Positions 36,434 to 45,604 of a DNA stretch of 64,000 nucleotides are shown here, piece by piece; position 1 is the first letter of the stretch, and every line of letters starts with the position of its first letter. This stretch comes from an uncultured Gammaproteobacteria bacterium. GTDB lineage: Bacteria; Pseudomonadota; Gammaproteobacteria; Ga0077536. The translations under genes and the position numbers were made by a program. The stretch is taken from NCBI GenBank assembly GCA_938082545.1, contig CALKCL010000017.1, forward strand, positions 1 through 64,000. The letters are read 5' to 3'. The notes beneath the pieces were generated by a model. The model searched no databases, was not told the origin of the DNA, and saw nothing but the letters and a program-made list of their open reading frames with translations.

Positions 36434-37823
36434 TGTTCAACATTCCCTCGGAAGATGCCCACTTAAGCCCTTCCGCCATGGCCATCTCGAACTTATCAAA
36501 CATTTCATTGATTTGATCCGAAGTAATAATTAACGGTGGACAAAAGGCTAATGCATCTCCTATGGCACGAACAATAAGACCATGCTCTTGCGACAATTTT
36601 ACAATTTTTGCACCCATTTGACCCGGGACCGGAAACCCTGCTTTACTCTCTTTATCACTGACTAACTCAACGGCCCCAATCAATCCAGTGCCCCTAGACT
36701 CACCCACTAGAGGGTGGTCGGCTAGTCGGCCTAGCCTCTCTAGAAATTGCGGAGCGAGTACAGCAGCTTTTTCAAATAGTTTATCCCTTTCATATATTTC
36801 AAGAGTTTTCAAAGCCACTGCACATGCGACAGGATGACCACTATAAGTATAGCCATGACCAAAAACTCCCATTTCAGGAGATGCATCTAGAAATGCATCG
36901 TATATCTCATCCTTGACCAGAACAGCGCTAAGCGGTTGATATGCTGACGTTAATGCCTTAGCAAGGGAAATAGAATCAGGTGATAAATTATAAGTATCAG
37001 CACCAAAAGGGTTTCCTGTGCGACCAAAGGCACAAATAACCTCATCATCTATAAAAAGTATATCGTGTTTTTTTAGAATCCTTTGAACCTTTTCGAAGTA
37101 AGTTTTAGGCGGAAGAATAACTCCGCCCGCTCCCTGTATTGGTTCCGCTATAAAAGCTGCGATGGTGTCAGCGCCCTCTCTTTGAATAAGGCTCTCAAGA
37201 CTTTCAGCCATGCGGGTTGCAAACTCTGTCTCACTTTCACCCTGCTTACCATAACGCCAAAAATGAGGTAAATCGGTATGTAGAAAACGTCCCCCTTCGA
37301 GAGGCAAATCAAATCCAACGTGAGATTGAGGTGTCCCCGTAAGACTTCCAGCAGCTAAAGTAATCCCATGGTAGCCTTTGACTCTACTGATAATTTTCTT
37401 TTTTTCAGGCCGCTCAGTGACGTTGTTGTAATACCACGCTAATTTTATTTGCGTATCGTTTGCATCTGATCCTGAATTACCAAAAAATACTTTTGCATTT
37501 TTTATCGGCAGCATCTCTTTCAATTTCTCTGCGAGAAGAATACTCGGCTCATGTCCTTTCCCAGTGAAAGTATGGGCATAAGAAAGCTTCTTCATTTGAT
37601 CATACGCTACCTGCGCGAGCTCTTCATTACCATAGCCTAATGCGGTGCACCATAATCCAGCAACGCCTTCAATATATTGCTTCCCAGCACCATCGTAAAC
37701 ATAAATCCCTTCGGCATGATCCAAGATCATTGGACCAAACTCATGCAGCTGACGCAAATGTGTCTGACCGTGGAAAACACTCTGCAAATCTCGATCCGCT
37801 AGACTATTGGTCTGACTACTCAT
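36429..37823 (-). CDS. Class-III PLP aminotransferase (omega-amino acid/putrescine:pyruvate type)
   Basis: A 464-residue aminotransferase of the omega-transaminase branch. Seen are the GVAGLWCTALGYGNEELA active-site segment, FFGNSGSDANDTQIKLAWYY, GYHGITLAAGSLTG, LFIDDEVICAFGRTG with the cofactor Asp, and the lysine in ISLAKALTSAYQPLSAV. The PQSHVGFDLP and HTDLPHFWR features resemble SpuC-type putrescine- or beta-alanine:pyruvate enzymes. The amine donor is unknown. AGGAG with seven-base spacing marks the start. Its stop overlaps the proposed ATT start of the hydrolase gene. Confidence 0.9.
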   Translation of the reverse strand: MSSQTNSLADRDLQSVFHGQTHLRQLHEFGPMILDHAEGIYVYDGAGKQYIEGVAGLWCTALGYGNEELAQVAYDQMKKLSYAHTFTGKGHEPSILLAEKLKEMLPIKNAKVFFGNSGSDANDTQIKLAWYYNNVTERPEKKKIISRVKGYHGITLAAGSLTGTPQSHVGFDLPLEGGRFLHTDLPHFWRYGKQGESETEFATRMAESLESLIQREGADTIAAFIAEPIQGAGGVILPPKTYFEKVQRILKKHDILFIDDEVICAFGRTGNPFGADTYNLSPDSISLAKALTSAYQPLSAVLVKDEIYDAFLDASPEMGVFGHGYTYSGHPVACAVALKTLEIYERDKLFEKAAVLAPQFLERLGRLADHPLVGESRGTGLIGAVELVSDKESKAGFPVPGQMGAKIVKLSQEHGLIVRAIGDALAFCPPLIITSDQINEMFDKFEMAMAEGLKWASSEGMLNN

Positions 37824-37915
37824 TCGAATTCTCCTTTCATCGTAATTAAAAGCTTCGTTGCACCAAAAGCATGACTAATTCTTACACATAACATCATTAA
37901 AGAGAACAAATCATA

Positions 37916-38407
37916 TTATCTGAGACCGATAGTTCGCCCTACAAATTGATTAGTATCCGCACATTGATGAGCTTGAGAAACTTCGGCCAGTTTAGACATA
38001 CTAAACAACGGAATATCAGTGATTTTACGAGTTTTCAGCGACACATGCAGGAACAAAAACTCCGCTTCCGCAGCCAAATAACCTTTTGCCTCGTGATACA
38101 TTTTCTGAAATACATGAACCCGTCTCTCGTCAAAATCTAACAATACTGTCTCCATTCGAAGAGCATCACCGCGGAATAGTTCATTTTTATAATCGATACT
38201 TGAACTACCCACAAATATACTTCCTTCACCTCCAGCTGTATAACCCCAGCCTAGCCCTAGATAATCGAACAAAGGACAGCTCCCGTCGTCAAAAGCTGAC
38301 ACGTAATGAGCCATATTCATGTGACCATTCAGATCAACCCACTCATCCTTAACCACGGAGCTTCCAGGATAGGGTGACGGAATTATGTGTTCAGAAAATA
38401 ATATCAT
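37916..38407 (-). CDS. Hotdog-fold (4HBT-type) thioesterase
   Basis: A 163-residue single hotdog domain. The acyl-CoA thioesterase motif is DEWVDLNGHMNMAHYVSAFDD (Asn/His near residues 27-30), followed by GEGSIFVGSSSIDYKNELFRGDALRMET and VHVFQKMYHEAKGYLAAEAEFLFLHV. This resembles the 4-hydroxybenzoyl-CoA or carnitine-betaine type thioesterases. The substrate is not known. It sits between the MetY gene and the aminotransferase on the same strand and may be part of that transcript. Confidence 0.85.
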   Translation of the reverse strand: MILFSEHIIPSPYPGSSVVKDEWVDLNGHMNMAHYVSAFDDGSCPLFDYLGLGWGYTAGGEGSIFVGSSSIDYKNELFRGDALRMETVLLDFDERRVHVFQKMYHEAKGYLAAEAEFLFLHVSLKTRKITDIPLFSMSKLAEVSQAHQCADTNQFVGRTIGLR

Positions 38408-38454
38408 TATCTAGCTCGAAAGAGACCTATGACAGGATTACATTAAAATATGCT

Positions 38455-39741
38455 CTAAGCAATTTGGGATAGAGACAATGCTTGGTCGATATCCCATAGA
38501 ATATCGGCCAAGGTCTCAAGCCCGACTGAAATCCTAACCATATCCGGAGAGATGCCCGCAGACAACTGATGTTCTTCCGACATTTGACGGTGTGTGGTTG
38601 ATGCGGGGTGTATCACTAGAGTTTTAGCATCTCCAACGTTAGCTAGATGGCTGAGGAACTGCACCGATTCAATGAACTTGGCGCCCGCTGCAGCACCACC
38701 TTTAACTCCAAAAGCCAACACACCACTAGCTCCTTTTGGCATATATTTTTCTTTCAACGAATAATACTTGTCACTAGGCAACCCGGGATACTTGACCCAA
38801 TTAATAAGTTCATGCTCATCTAAAAACTTAGCTACTGCCAGCGCATTTTCGCAGTGTCTTTCCATACGAACAGGTAAGGTCTCAATTCCCTGTAATAGAA
38901 GGAAACTGTTAAAAGGACTCAAGGTAGGTCCTAATATGCGTAGCTGTTCTAACCGTGCCCTCATCGTGTAACCAAAATCGCCAAAGGTCTCATAGAACCT
39001 CACACCATGGTATCCATCAGAAGGCTCCGTCATCCCTGGAAAATTTCCGTTGTCCCATGGGAATTTTCCTGACTCAACAATAACGCCCCCAATCGTTGTT
39101 CCATGGCCACCTAGGAATTTAGTTGCCGAATGTATAGCAATATCCGCGCCCCACTCGAATGGCCGGCAGATATAAGGGGTTGGGAAGGTGTTGTCGATCA
39201 TGAATGGTATCCCAAACGAATGTGCCACATCAGATATCGCAGCGATATCTAATACATTCATCGTCGGATTCCCAATGGTCTCTCCATAAACAACCTTAGT
39301 ATTGGGCTTTATAGCTGCCGCTATACTTTCCATATCATCAGGGTCAACAAGTGTCACATCGATACCCATCCGCTTAAAATTAAAATCAAACAGCGAATGA
39401 GTACCACCGTAAAGTGTCTTTACTGCCACCACATGATCACCCGCCTCACACAAAGTAAGCAGTGCGATGGTTGAAGCGGCCATGCCAGAGCTTACAGCTA
39501 GTGCGGCAGTGCCCCCTTCCAGCGCAGCAATACGTTCTTCGAACACGGCATTTGTTGGATTACTGAGTCGACTATAAATATTCCCAAAAGTCTGCAGATT
39601 GAATAGAGAAGCCGCATGATCCGGATCATCGAACACAAAAGATGATGTTTGATAGATGGGTACAGCTCTCGCCCCCGTAGATTCATCCGGGATATGTCCA
39701 GCATGCAGACATAAAGTTTCTATTCCAAATTCACGATCCAT
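38455..39741 (-). CDS. metY: O-acetylhomoserine sulfhydrylase/aminocarboxypropyltransferase
   Basis: A 428-residue Cys/Met-metabolism PLP enzyme. MetY-type features are ETLCLHAGHIPDESTGARAVPIYQTSSFVF, NIYSRLSNPTNAVFEERIAALEGG, VVYGETIGNPTMNVLDI, and the cofactor lysine in DIAIHSATKFLGGHGTTIGG. The length (~428) separates it from shorter MetB/MetC proteins. It makes homocysteine from O-acetylhomoserine and sulfide; some members accept methanethiol and produce methionine directly, which matters here because a methanethiol oxidase homologue lies 6 kb away. It follows the CoA-binding gene by 28 bp on the same strand. Confidence 0.93.
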   Translation of the reverse strand: MDREFGIETLCLHAGHIPDESTGARAVPIYQTSSFVFDDPDHAASLFNLQTFGNIYSRLSNPTNAVFEERIAALEGGTAALAVSSGMAASTIALLTLCEAGDHVVAVKTLYGGTHSLFDFNFKRMGIDVTLVDPDDMESIAAAIKPNTKVVYGETIGNPTMNVLDIAAISDVAHSFGIPFMIDNTFPTPYICRPFEWGADIAIHSATKFLGGHGTTIGGVIVESGKFPWDNGNFPGMTEPSDGYHGVRFYETFGDFGYTMRARLEQLRILGPTLSPFNSFLLLQGIETLPVRMERHCENALAVAKFLDEHELINWVKYPGLPSDKYYSLKEKYMPKGASGVLAFGVKGGAAAGAKFIESVQFLSHLANVGDAKTLVIHPASTTHRQMSEEHQLSAGISPDMVRISVGLETLADILWDIDQALSLSQIA

Positions 39742-39769
39742 TCAGCGGAGTCCATCCTTTTTTTACCAG

Positions 39770-40258
39770 CTAACGTTGAGGTGATTGATGACGCTTTGAG
39801 CTTATAACTCTTGTGTTTACTCCACAATAGTTCAGACCTCCGAACAGCCGTGCATGCTCTATTTTGACACACCGATCAACAATAACCTCTACACCTAGGT
39901 CAACTGCCTTTTGTGCTGATAATAGATCTATTATCCCTAGCTGCATCCAAAGACACTTAGCTTTAATGGCGAAGGTATCTTCTAAGATCGCAGGGATTTC
40001 TTCAGTTTTTCTAAAGCAGTCAACAATATCTATCTCAAACGGGATCTCTCGTAAATTTGCATAACATTTTTCGCCCAAAATTTCGGTATAACTCGGATTT
40101 ACCGGCACAATTTTGTAACCATGGTTTTGCATATACTGTGCAGCAAAATTACTTGGCCGTGCCCAGTTCTTTGAAAGCCCGACAATCGCTATAGTACGAG
40201 CTTTGCTTAAAAGTGTTTTAAGTTTTTTGAAATCGCCTCTTGCTTCATCGATTTTCAC
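39770..40258 (-). CDS. CoA-binding domain protein (YccU-like)
   Basis: A 162-residue protein with a Rossmann CoA-binding fold: TIAIVGLSKNWARPSNFAAQYMQNHGYKIVPVNP at ~23-56, then EKCYANLREIP, DIVDCFRKTEEIPAI and the C-terminal CLWMQLGI...VEVIVDRCVKIEHARLFG. YccU-type relatives bind CoA; the function is not defined. It is frequently found next to metY in Proteobacteria, as here. The start codon lies 14 bp inside the end of the alpha-hydroxy-acid dehydrogenase gene, suggesting coupled translation. Confidence 0.88.
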   Translation of the reverse strand: MKIDEARGDFKKLKTLLSKARTIAIVGLSKNWARPSNFAAQYMQNHGYKIVPVNPSYTEILGEKCYANLREIPFEIDIVDCFRKTEEIPAILEDTFAIKAKCLWMQLGIIDLLSAQKAVDLGVEVIVDRCVKIEHARLFGGLNYCGVNTRVISSKRHQSPQR

Positions 40259-41447
40259 GAATTAACCCTAGATTAATTTCTTCAACGCTTCTACAGCCAG
40301 ATAAGGCCATGTCCCGAGAAAACTCATTTCGTAAAATGGACAGTGCTTTAGCGACACCCTTCTTCCCTCCTGCTCCCAAACCAAATAGATAAGGCCTCCC
40401 GACCATGCATGCTGTAGCACCTAACGCCAGAGCTTTGATTACATCTGTACCGCGGCGGATTCCTCCGTCTACGATAATTTCGACGCGATCTCCTACGGCT
40501 GAAACAACTTCAGGCAAAAGCGCTATCGGTGAGATACTATGGTCAAGTTGGCGACCACCATGATTTGATAAGATTACAGCAGTAGCTCCTAGATCAGCCG
40601 CCTTAATAGCGTCCTCCACACAACAGATCCCCTTAAGGGCGAAAGGTCCATCCCATAATTTCAGCATTTCGGCAGCATCCTCCCAACTAATAGTAGGATC
40701 AAACTGCTCGTTCAAATATCCAACTAATGTCGTTGCGCCATCGCCAGACACCGGCGCCTTGTGAATAACATTAGCCAGCTGAAATTCATCTGATAATAGA
40801 TATTTGATCGACCAAAGAGGATGAAGAAAAAACGAGAACCAACTTGATAATGTGAGTTTAGGAGGAATCGCCATGCCAGTGCGAAGGTCTCTTTCTCTAT
40901 TACCGGCAACTGGAACATCTATAGTCAAACAAAGTCCTTTATAACCAGCAGTGCGTGCCCGTCCAATTAATTCGGAAACTAATGCTTTATCTTTGAATGG
41001 ATATAATTGAAACCACTTGGCACCAGTCGTATGGCTAGCAATCTCTTCTATTGAATGAGTGCTCATTGTCGAAAGTGAGTACACAGTGCCTGCCTCAGCC
41101 GCAGCTTCACAAACAGCAAGTTCTCCGTCATTGTTAAACAGTCGCGACATACCCGTTGGTGCGCATACAATAGGGAAGTCAATTTTTTCGCCCATGACTG
41201 TGGTCGACGTATCAATATTTTGAACATTTATTAAATAGCGCGGTAGCAAATCATATCGTGCGAAGTCAGCTTGATTACGGGCTAAGGTGACCTCACTATC
41301 CGCAGCCCCATCCATGTAACCAAACATGGGCTTTGGCACTCTTAGACGAGCATACCAGCGAAGATCTGCAATATTGTGACTGTGAGCGACGCACCAATTT
41401 GAAATTAGCTCATCAAGCTTTTTAATCCATTGTGGGATCATAATCAC
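40245..41447 (-). CDS. FMN-dependent alpha-hydroxy-acid (L-lactate type) dehydrogenase/oxidase
   Basis: A 400-residue TIM-barrel flavoenzyme of the LldD/glycolate oxidase family. Motifs include IDFPIVCAPTGMSRLFNNDGELAVCEAAAEAGTVYSLST, KWFQLYPFKD, CLTIDVPVAGNRERDLRTG, LKGICCVEDAIKAADLGA and the catalytic His in ILSNHGGRQLD, then IIVDGGIRRGTDVIKALALGA. The stretch SSWFSFFLHPLWSIKYLL is hydrophobic and resembles the membrane-contact loop 4 of mandelate and lactate dehydrogenases. The substrate could be L-lactate or another 2-hydroxy acid. Two nearby Met codons (residues 1 and 3) are equivalent starts. Confidence 0.92.
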   Translation of the reverse strand: MIMIPQWIKKLDELISNWCVAHSHNIADLRWYARLRVPKPMFGYMDGAADSEVTLARNQADFARYDLLPRYLINVQNIDTSTTVMGEKIDFPIVCAPTGMSRLFNNDGELAVCEAAAEAGTVYSLSTMSTHSIEEIASHTTGAKWFQLYPFKDKALVSELIGRARTAGYKGLCLTIDVPVAGNRERDLRTGMAIPPKLTLSSWFSFFLHPLWSIKYLLSDEFQLANVIHKAPVSGDGATTLVGYLNEQFDPTISWEDAAEMLKLWDGPFALKGICCVEDAIKAADLGATAVILSNHGGRQLDHSISPIALLPEVVSAVGDRVEIIVDGGIRRGTDVIKALALGATACMVGRPYLFGLGAGGKKGVAKALSILRNEFSRDMALSGCRSVEEINLGLIRENR

Positions 41448-41524
41448 TCATCCTTAAGTATTGGTATACCACACGATAACAGATCTGGTCTCCAGCAAGA
41501 AATTGCATCCATGACTCAAGGAAT

Positions 41525-43294
41525 TTAAGCAGATTCTAAGTTGAGGTTAACAATATCTGTCGACCCGTTTTGAATAATATTCAAAAGAGAGCTCGTAAAA
41601 GGCATGATTTGACTGCAGTAGAAAACCGCAGTATCCATCTTTGCCGCGTAGAACGGCTCACACGCGCTATCTTTTAATTTTTCATCACTTAAAGCAGCGG
41701 ATTTTGCCATCATCCACCCACCACAAGTGATACCCGCCAATTCTAAGTAACTTGAGGCGGCGGCGGCACTGAGTTGAGGGTCACTTGCATTAGACAGCAA
41801 CCAATCGACTGCATTTTTGAGATCGTCCACAGATGTTGCTAACGCTTTTTTGATTTTTCTCATCGCTGGCGTTGACCCAGTCAATCCCTCAACTGTATTT
41901 TGCATGTCAGAGATCAACTCTTCCATTCCTCTACCCCCATCGCGTAATGTTTTGCGGCCGACCAGATCCCCTGCCTGAATACCGGTCGTGCCTTCATAGA
42001 TAGTGGTGATCCTTGCATCTCTCTGGTACTGGGCAGCCCCAGTCTCCTCTATAAAACCCATGCCACCATGAACCTGCACCCCAAGTGAGGTTATCTCTTG
42101 AGCGACCTCAGTACACCAACCTTTAACTATGGGGGTCAGCAGGTCTCCTCGTCTTCTAGACAGATTCCTTTGTTCTTCATTTTGGTGGCGGTCTGTCACG
42201 TCATACTCAAAGGCACACACGTAAGTTAAAGCACGCATCGCTTCGATTTTTGACTTCATCGTCATCAGCATACGCTTTACATCAGGATGCCGGATAATAG
42301 AGCCACCTCCTAATGGTTGACCTTGCACACGGGTAGTTGCGTAGCTATGCGCGAGTTGAAACGAGGCCTCTGAAATTGCCATTCCTTCTCGACCTACGCC
42401 GTGCCGAGCAGCATTCATCATGGTGAACATATACATTAGACCATTATCCTCTTCCCCCACAAGGTAGCCTATAGCCCCACCTGCTTCTCCATATGACATC
42501 ACTGCAGTCGGACTAGCATGGATGCCTAGTTTATGTTCGAGAGAGATACACTTAACATCATTTCTTTCGCCCAAAGTGCCATCACCATTAACAATGAATT
42601 TCGGCACAACAAAAAGAGAGATCCCTTTTACACCTTCTGGCGCGTCAGGAGTCCTAGCCAAAACTAAATGAATAATGTTTTCAGTAAGGTCGTGCTCACC
42701 ATAAGTTATGTAAATTTTTTGGCCTTTGATTAGATAGTGCTCTCCTTCCGGAACAGCCTTTGTACGAACAGCACTCAAATCTGAACCCGCTTGGGATTCG
42801 GTGAGATTCATCGTGCCTGCCCAGTCTCCTGATACGAGCTTATCCAGGTAGGTTGCTTGAAGTTTATCGTCACCATGCGATTGAATCGCCTCAATAGCGC
42901 CGTTGGTGAGCAACGGACAAAGAGAAAATGACATGTTGGCAGAGTCCCACATTTCATAGACAGCGGTTGCCATGACTTTAGGAAACCCTTGCCCTCCGAA
43001 GTTTGGGCTCATAGCAAGACTGCACCATCCGGAATCTTTGAAAGCTGTATAAGCATCCTTCCAGCCTGTCGGAGTCATAACCTGATCCCCGTCCAACCTA
43101 CTACCTTCGAGATCGCCAATTCTATTGAGGGGTGCCAAAACGTCCTTGGCAAATTTACTAGCTTCTTCTAAAACTGCGTTACTTAAGTCCAAACTGATAT
43201 CATCTGTGCCTGGTAAGGCGCAGATCTGTTCGAATCCGATTAATTCGTTCAACACAAATTGCATGTCGCGCAGCGGCGCCGAATAGTCCAACAT
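41525..43294 (-). CDS. Acyl-CoA dehydrogenase, DmdC-like long form
   Basis: A 589-residue acyl-CoA dehydrogenase with the C-terminal extension of the DmdC group (3-methylmercaptopropionyl-CoA dehydrogenases). Marks: PLRDMQFVLNELIGFEQI at the start, GTMNLTESQAGSDLSAVRT, KLGIHASPTAVMSYG, NAARHGVGREGMAISEASFQLAHSYATTRVQG, and QVHGGMGFIEETGAAQYQRDARITTIYEGTTGIQAGDLVGRK. The group contains many members acting on ordinary fatty acyl-CoAs, so DMSP use is not proven; dmdA, dmdB and dmdD are not in the window. The start has GGAG eight bases upstream and is 14 codons inside the longest frame. Confidence 0.9.
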   Translation of the reverse strand: MLDYSAPLRDMQFVLNELIGFEQICALPGTDDISLDLSNAVLEEASKFAKDVLAPLNRIGDLEGSRLDGDQVMTPTGWKDAYTAFKDSGWCSLAMSPNFGGQGFPKVMATAVYEMWDSANMSFSLCPLLTNGAIEAIQSHGDDKLQATYLDKLVSGDWAGTMNLTESQAGSDLSAVRTKAVPEGEHYLIKGQKIYITYGEHDLTENIIHLVLARTPDAPEGVKGISLFVVPKFIVNGDGTLGERNDVKCISLEHKLGIHASPTAVMSYGEAGGAIGYLVGEEDNGLMYMFTMMNAARHGVGREGMAISEASFQLAHSYATTRVQGQPLGGGSIIRHPDVKRMLMTMKSKIEAMRALTYVCAFEYDVTDRHQNEEQRNLSRRRGDLLTPIVKGWCTEVAQEITSLGVQVHGGMGFIEETGAAQYQRDARITTIYEGTTGIQAGDLVGRKTLRDGGRGMEELISDMQNTVEGLTGSTPAMRKIKKALATSVDDLKNAVDWLLSNASDPQLSAAAASSYLELAGITCGGWMMAKSAALSDEKLKDSACEPFYAAKMDTAVFYCSQIMPFTSSLLNIIQNGSTDIVNLNLESA

Positions 43295-43381
43295 TATTTT
43301 TTCTCCATCGGTATAAAGCATATACGTGTCTAACACGTATTTGGCCTAAGTCAACGAATGACTTAAACAGTATGAAGCGAC

Positions 43382-43414
43382 GACTCTAACCCTATCTTAC
43401 ACAGATAGGGAGTC
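43382..43414 (-). terminator. Stem-loop enclosing the squalene-hopene cyclase stop codon
   Basis: CCCTATCT and AGATAGGG pair perfectly over eight bases around a five-base loop (43390-43410), and the flanking GACTC/GAGTC can add an outer stem. The stop codon of the cyclase gene (43397-43399) lies at the edge of the loop. No T-tract follows on the minus strand, so it may act as an mRNA 3'-end or attenuation hairpin and not as a classic terminator. Confidence 0.5.
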
Positions 43415-45382
43415 TTCTCGCAAAAGATACGTCATGACCTCGGATTGGCGCGTAGGGACATTGGCACTGAGCCGCTGATAATATGCCAGCGCCCATACTG
43501 GGAAATAATGACTGTAGCCATGGTATCGAAGATAGAAAACCTTAGGGAATCCCGTTCCAGTGTAAATTTTTTCATCCCACTCAGAGTTGTCATTTTGATT
43601 CTCTAATAAGTAGCTTATGCCTCTTGTCACCTGAGGTGTTTCTATACGACCTACCGACATCAACCCCAACAATGCCCATGCAGTCTGCGAGGGAGTGCTA
43701 ACACCAATACCTGCCATATTGCGATCGTCGTAACTGTTACAAGACTCGCCCCAACCACCATCTTCATTTTGAGCTTCTTCCAACCATCTAGCCGCTTTTT
43801 GCACGTAAGGTTTCTCTTTTTCTTCGCCTATCGCTCCGATCGCCGCAAGCACACTCCACGTACCGTAAACATAATTGACACCCCATCTACCATACCACGA
43901 CCCGTTAGGTTCTTGATTGATTTTGAGGAAATTCAATCCCCTAGCTATCGGCATATATTTTCGGTCGTGACCCAACATCGCTAGCATCTCTATACACCGA
44001 GCGGTGAGATCTGCAGTGCTCGGATCGACAAGTGCCCCATGGTCTGCAAAAGGGATTTTATTGAGATATTCAGCATTATTATCTACATCAAAGGCAGCCC
44101 AACCTCCATCCGGATTTTGCATTCCCAATATCCAGTCAACTGCTTGATCCATCCTTTTTCGATACGTTGCGTCATCGTATGCCCCTGCCCTAAGCAATGC
44201 CATAAGCACCATACTCGTGTCGTCAACATCCGGATACTTATCGTTCTCATACTGAAAGGCCCAACCTCCGGAGCTTAGGCCTGGTGTCTTTTGACACCAA
44301 TCTCCGTTGGTAAAAATCTGGTGATCAAACAACCATTTAATAGAGTTAATTATCTTAGGTTCATCTACGGCCACATCAGCTTCTGTTAGTGCACTTAATG
44401 CTAAACAAGTGTCCCAAACCGGAGACACGCAGGGCTGGCAGTAAGCTTCTTCTTCACTTTCTAGTATCAGCGCATCGATGGCTACCAAGGTTCTTACAAG
44501 ATCAGGGTCACAGTCTTTGGCACCTTGAAGCTTAAGTGCAATCACTGAATTCACCATAGCCGGGAAAATAGCGCCAATCCCACCAACACCAGAACAGTGC
44601 TCTCGGGTCCATCGTTCCGCTTGGTTAACTGCTCGATTTCTTATGAATTTAGGTATACGGGAGTCTATTTTTTTCAGCATCCTGTCAAGAAGAACAAAAC
44701 AGCTTTTAATCGGTTGACGAAAATTTAACTTATCAAGAGTCCGTAACTTTTTCGGGTCGGCAATAAATAATTCTGACACTCCGGTGTCTTCATCTACAGA
44801 TACGACAGGGCGTTTAGCAAAAATTATTAGAAGTGGAACAATTACGCACCGTGACCAATAAGACACTTTGCCTAGATTAAAGAACCACCATTTTGGTAGA
44901 AACATTATTTCTGCAGGCATTGCCGGCACAGTTCTCCAAGGAAGCTGGTTAAACAGTGCAAGTGTAATCCGTGTGAAAACATTAACTTTCTCAGCACCTC
45001 CGTTGGTTAATACCCAATTGCGGGAACTGACCATATGAACTTCATCTGCGGCATGCCCTACCAATTTTAAGGCAAAGTAGGCTTTTACTGTCGCACTCAT
45101 ATCTCCTGGCCCATCCTCGTAAAGGGACCAACTGCCATTGATGTTCTGTCTACGACAAATATATTTGCTGATTTTTTTAGCCAAATTTTTGTCAGATCGA
45201 CCAAGAAAGTGCTGCATCAAGATATATTCGGAAGGGATAGTCGAATCTGCTTCCAGTTCAAAACACCAGTGATCATCCAAGCACCGACCCAATAAAGACG
45301 TCTTTGACGAGTCTAATGCCGCAGCAGCAATATCCTTACTGATTTTCGGCTCTTCTAAAATTTGCTTTTGCGCAACGGGCAT
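43397..45382 (-). CDS. shc: Squalene-hopene cyclase
   Basis: Cyclises squalene to hopene, the first step to hopanoid membrane lipids. The 661-residue protein has the protonating Asp motif DVDDTS at 385-390 and several QW repeats: QNINGSW (~80), QNPDGGWAAFD, QEPNGSWYGRWG and QNEDGGWGESC. The monotopic membrane-insertion channel helix lies around residues 155-190 (EIMFLPKWWFFNLGKVSYWSR). Squalene synthesis genes (hpnCDE) and other hopanoid genes (hpnG, hpnH) are not nearby, so the pathway must be completed from elsewhere. A 222-bp gap separates it from the upstream NYN gene. Confidence 0.96.
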   Translation of the reverse strand: MPVAQKQILEEPKISKDIAAAALDSSKTSLLGRCLDDHWCFELEADSTIPSEYILMQHFLGRSDKNLAKKISKYICRRQNINGSWSLYEDGPGDMSATVKAYFALKLVGHAADEVHMVSSRNWVLTNGGAEKVNVFTRITLALFNQLPWRTVPAMPAEIMFLPKWWFFNLGKVSYWSRCVIVPLLIIFAKRPVVSVDEDTGVSELFIADPKKLRTLDKLNFRQPIKSCFVLLDRMLKKIDSRIPKFIRNRAVNQAERWTREHCSGVGGIGAIFPAMVNSVIALKLQGAKDCDPDLVRTLVAIDALILESEEEAYCQPCVSPVWDTCLALSALTEADVAVDEPKIINSIKWLFDHQIFTNGDWCQKTPGLSSGGWAFQYENDKYPDVDDTSMVLMALLRAGAYDDATYRKRMDQAVDWILGMQNPDGGWAAFDVDNNAEYLNKIPFADHGALVDPSTADLTARCIEMLAMLGHDRKYMPIARGLNFLKINQEPNGSWYGRWGVNYVYGTWSVLAAIGAIGEEKEKPYVQKAARWLEEAQNEDGGWGESCNSYDDRNMAGIGVSTPSQTAWALLGLMSVGRIETPQVTRGISYLLENQNDNSEWDEKIYTGTGFPKVFYLRYHGYSHYFPVWALAYYQRLSANVPTRQSEVMTYLLREDSLSV

Positions 45383-45604
45383 CTATGTATTTTCCTATCA
45401 ATATCTCTAGGTTAGCTCTGGTAAGCTCGCACTAAAATTCACATTTTCGCAACAATAATACATTTGGTCTTATATTTTATGGGTTATGCTGAGAGATGCA
45501 ACATTTTTTCTTGTTAAATCAGCAAGGTTTAGCGCTTTTTTGATGTGAAAAAGAACACTGGCTTGTGTGGTAAAAAGCACCACTCCTCAAAATCTGTGTT
45601 TCTT

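Noticed and set aside
28252-45382. A hopanoid gene cluster built from the RND exporter (HpnN-like) and squalene-hopene cyclase
   Set aside because: The two lie 13 kb apart on opposite strands and no other hpn gene is present; MMPL-type similarity alone does not make the exporter HpnN.
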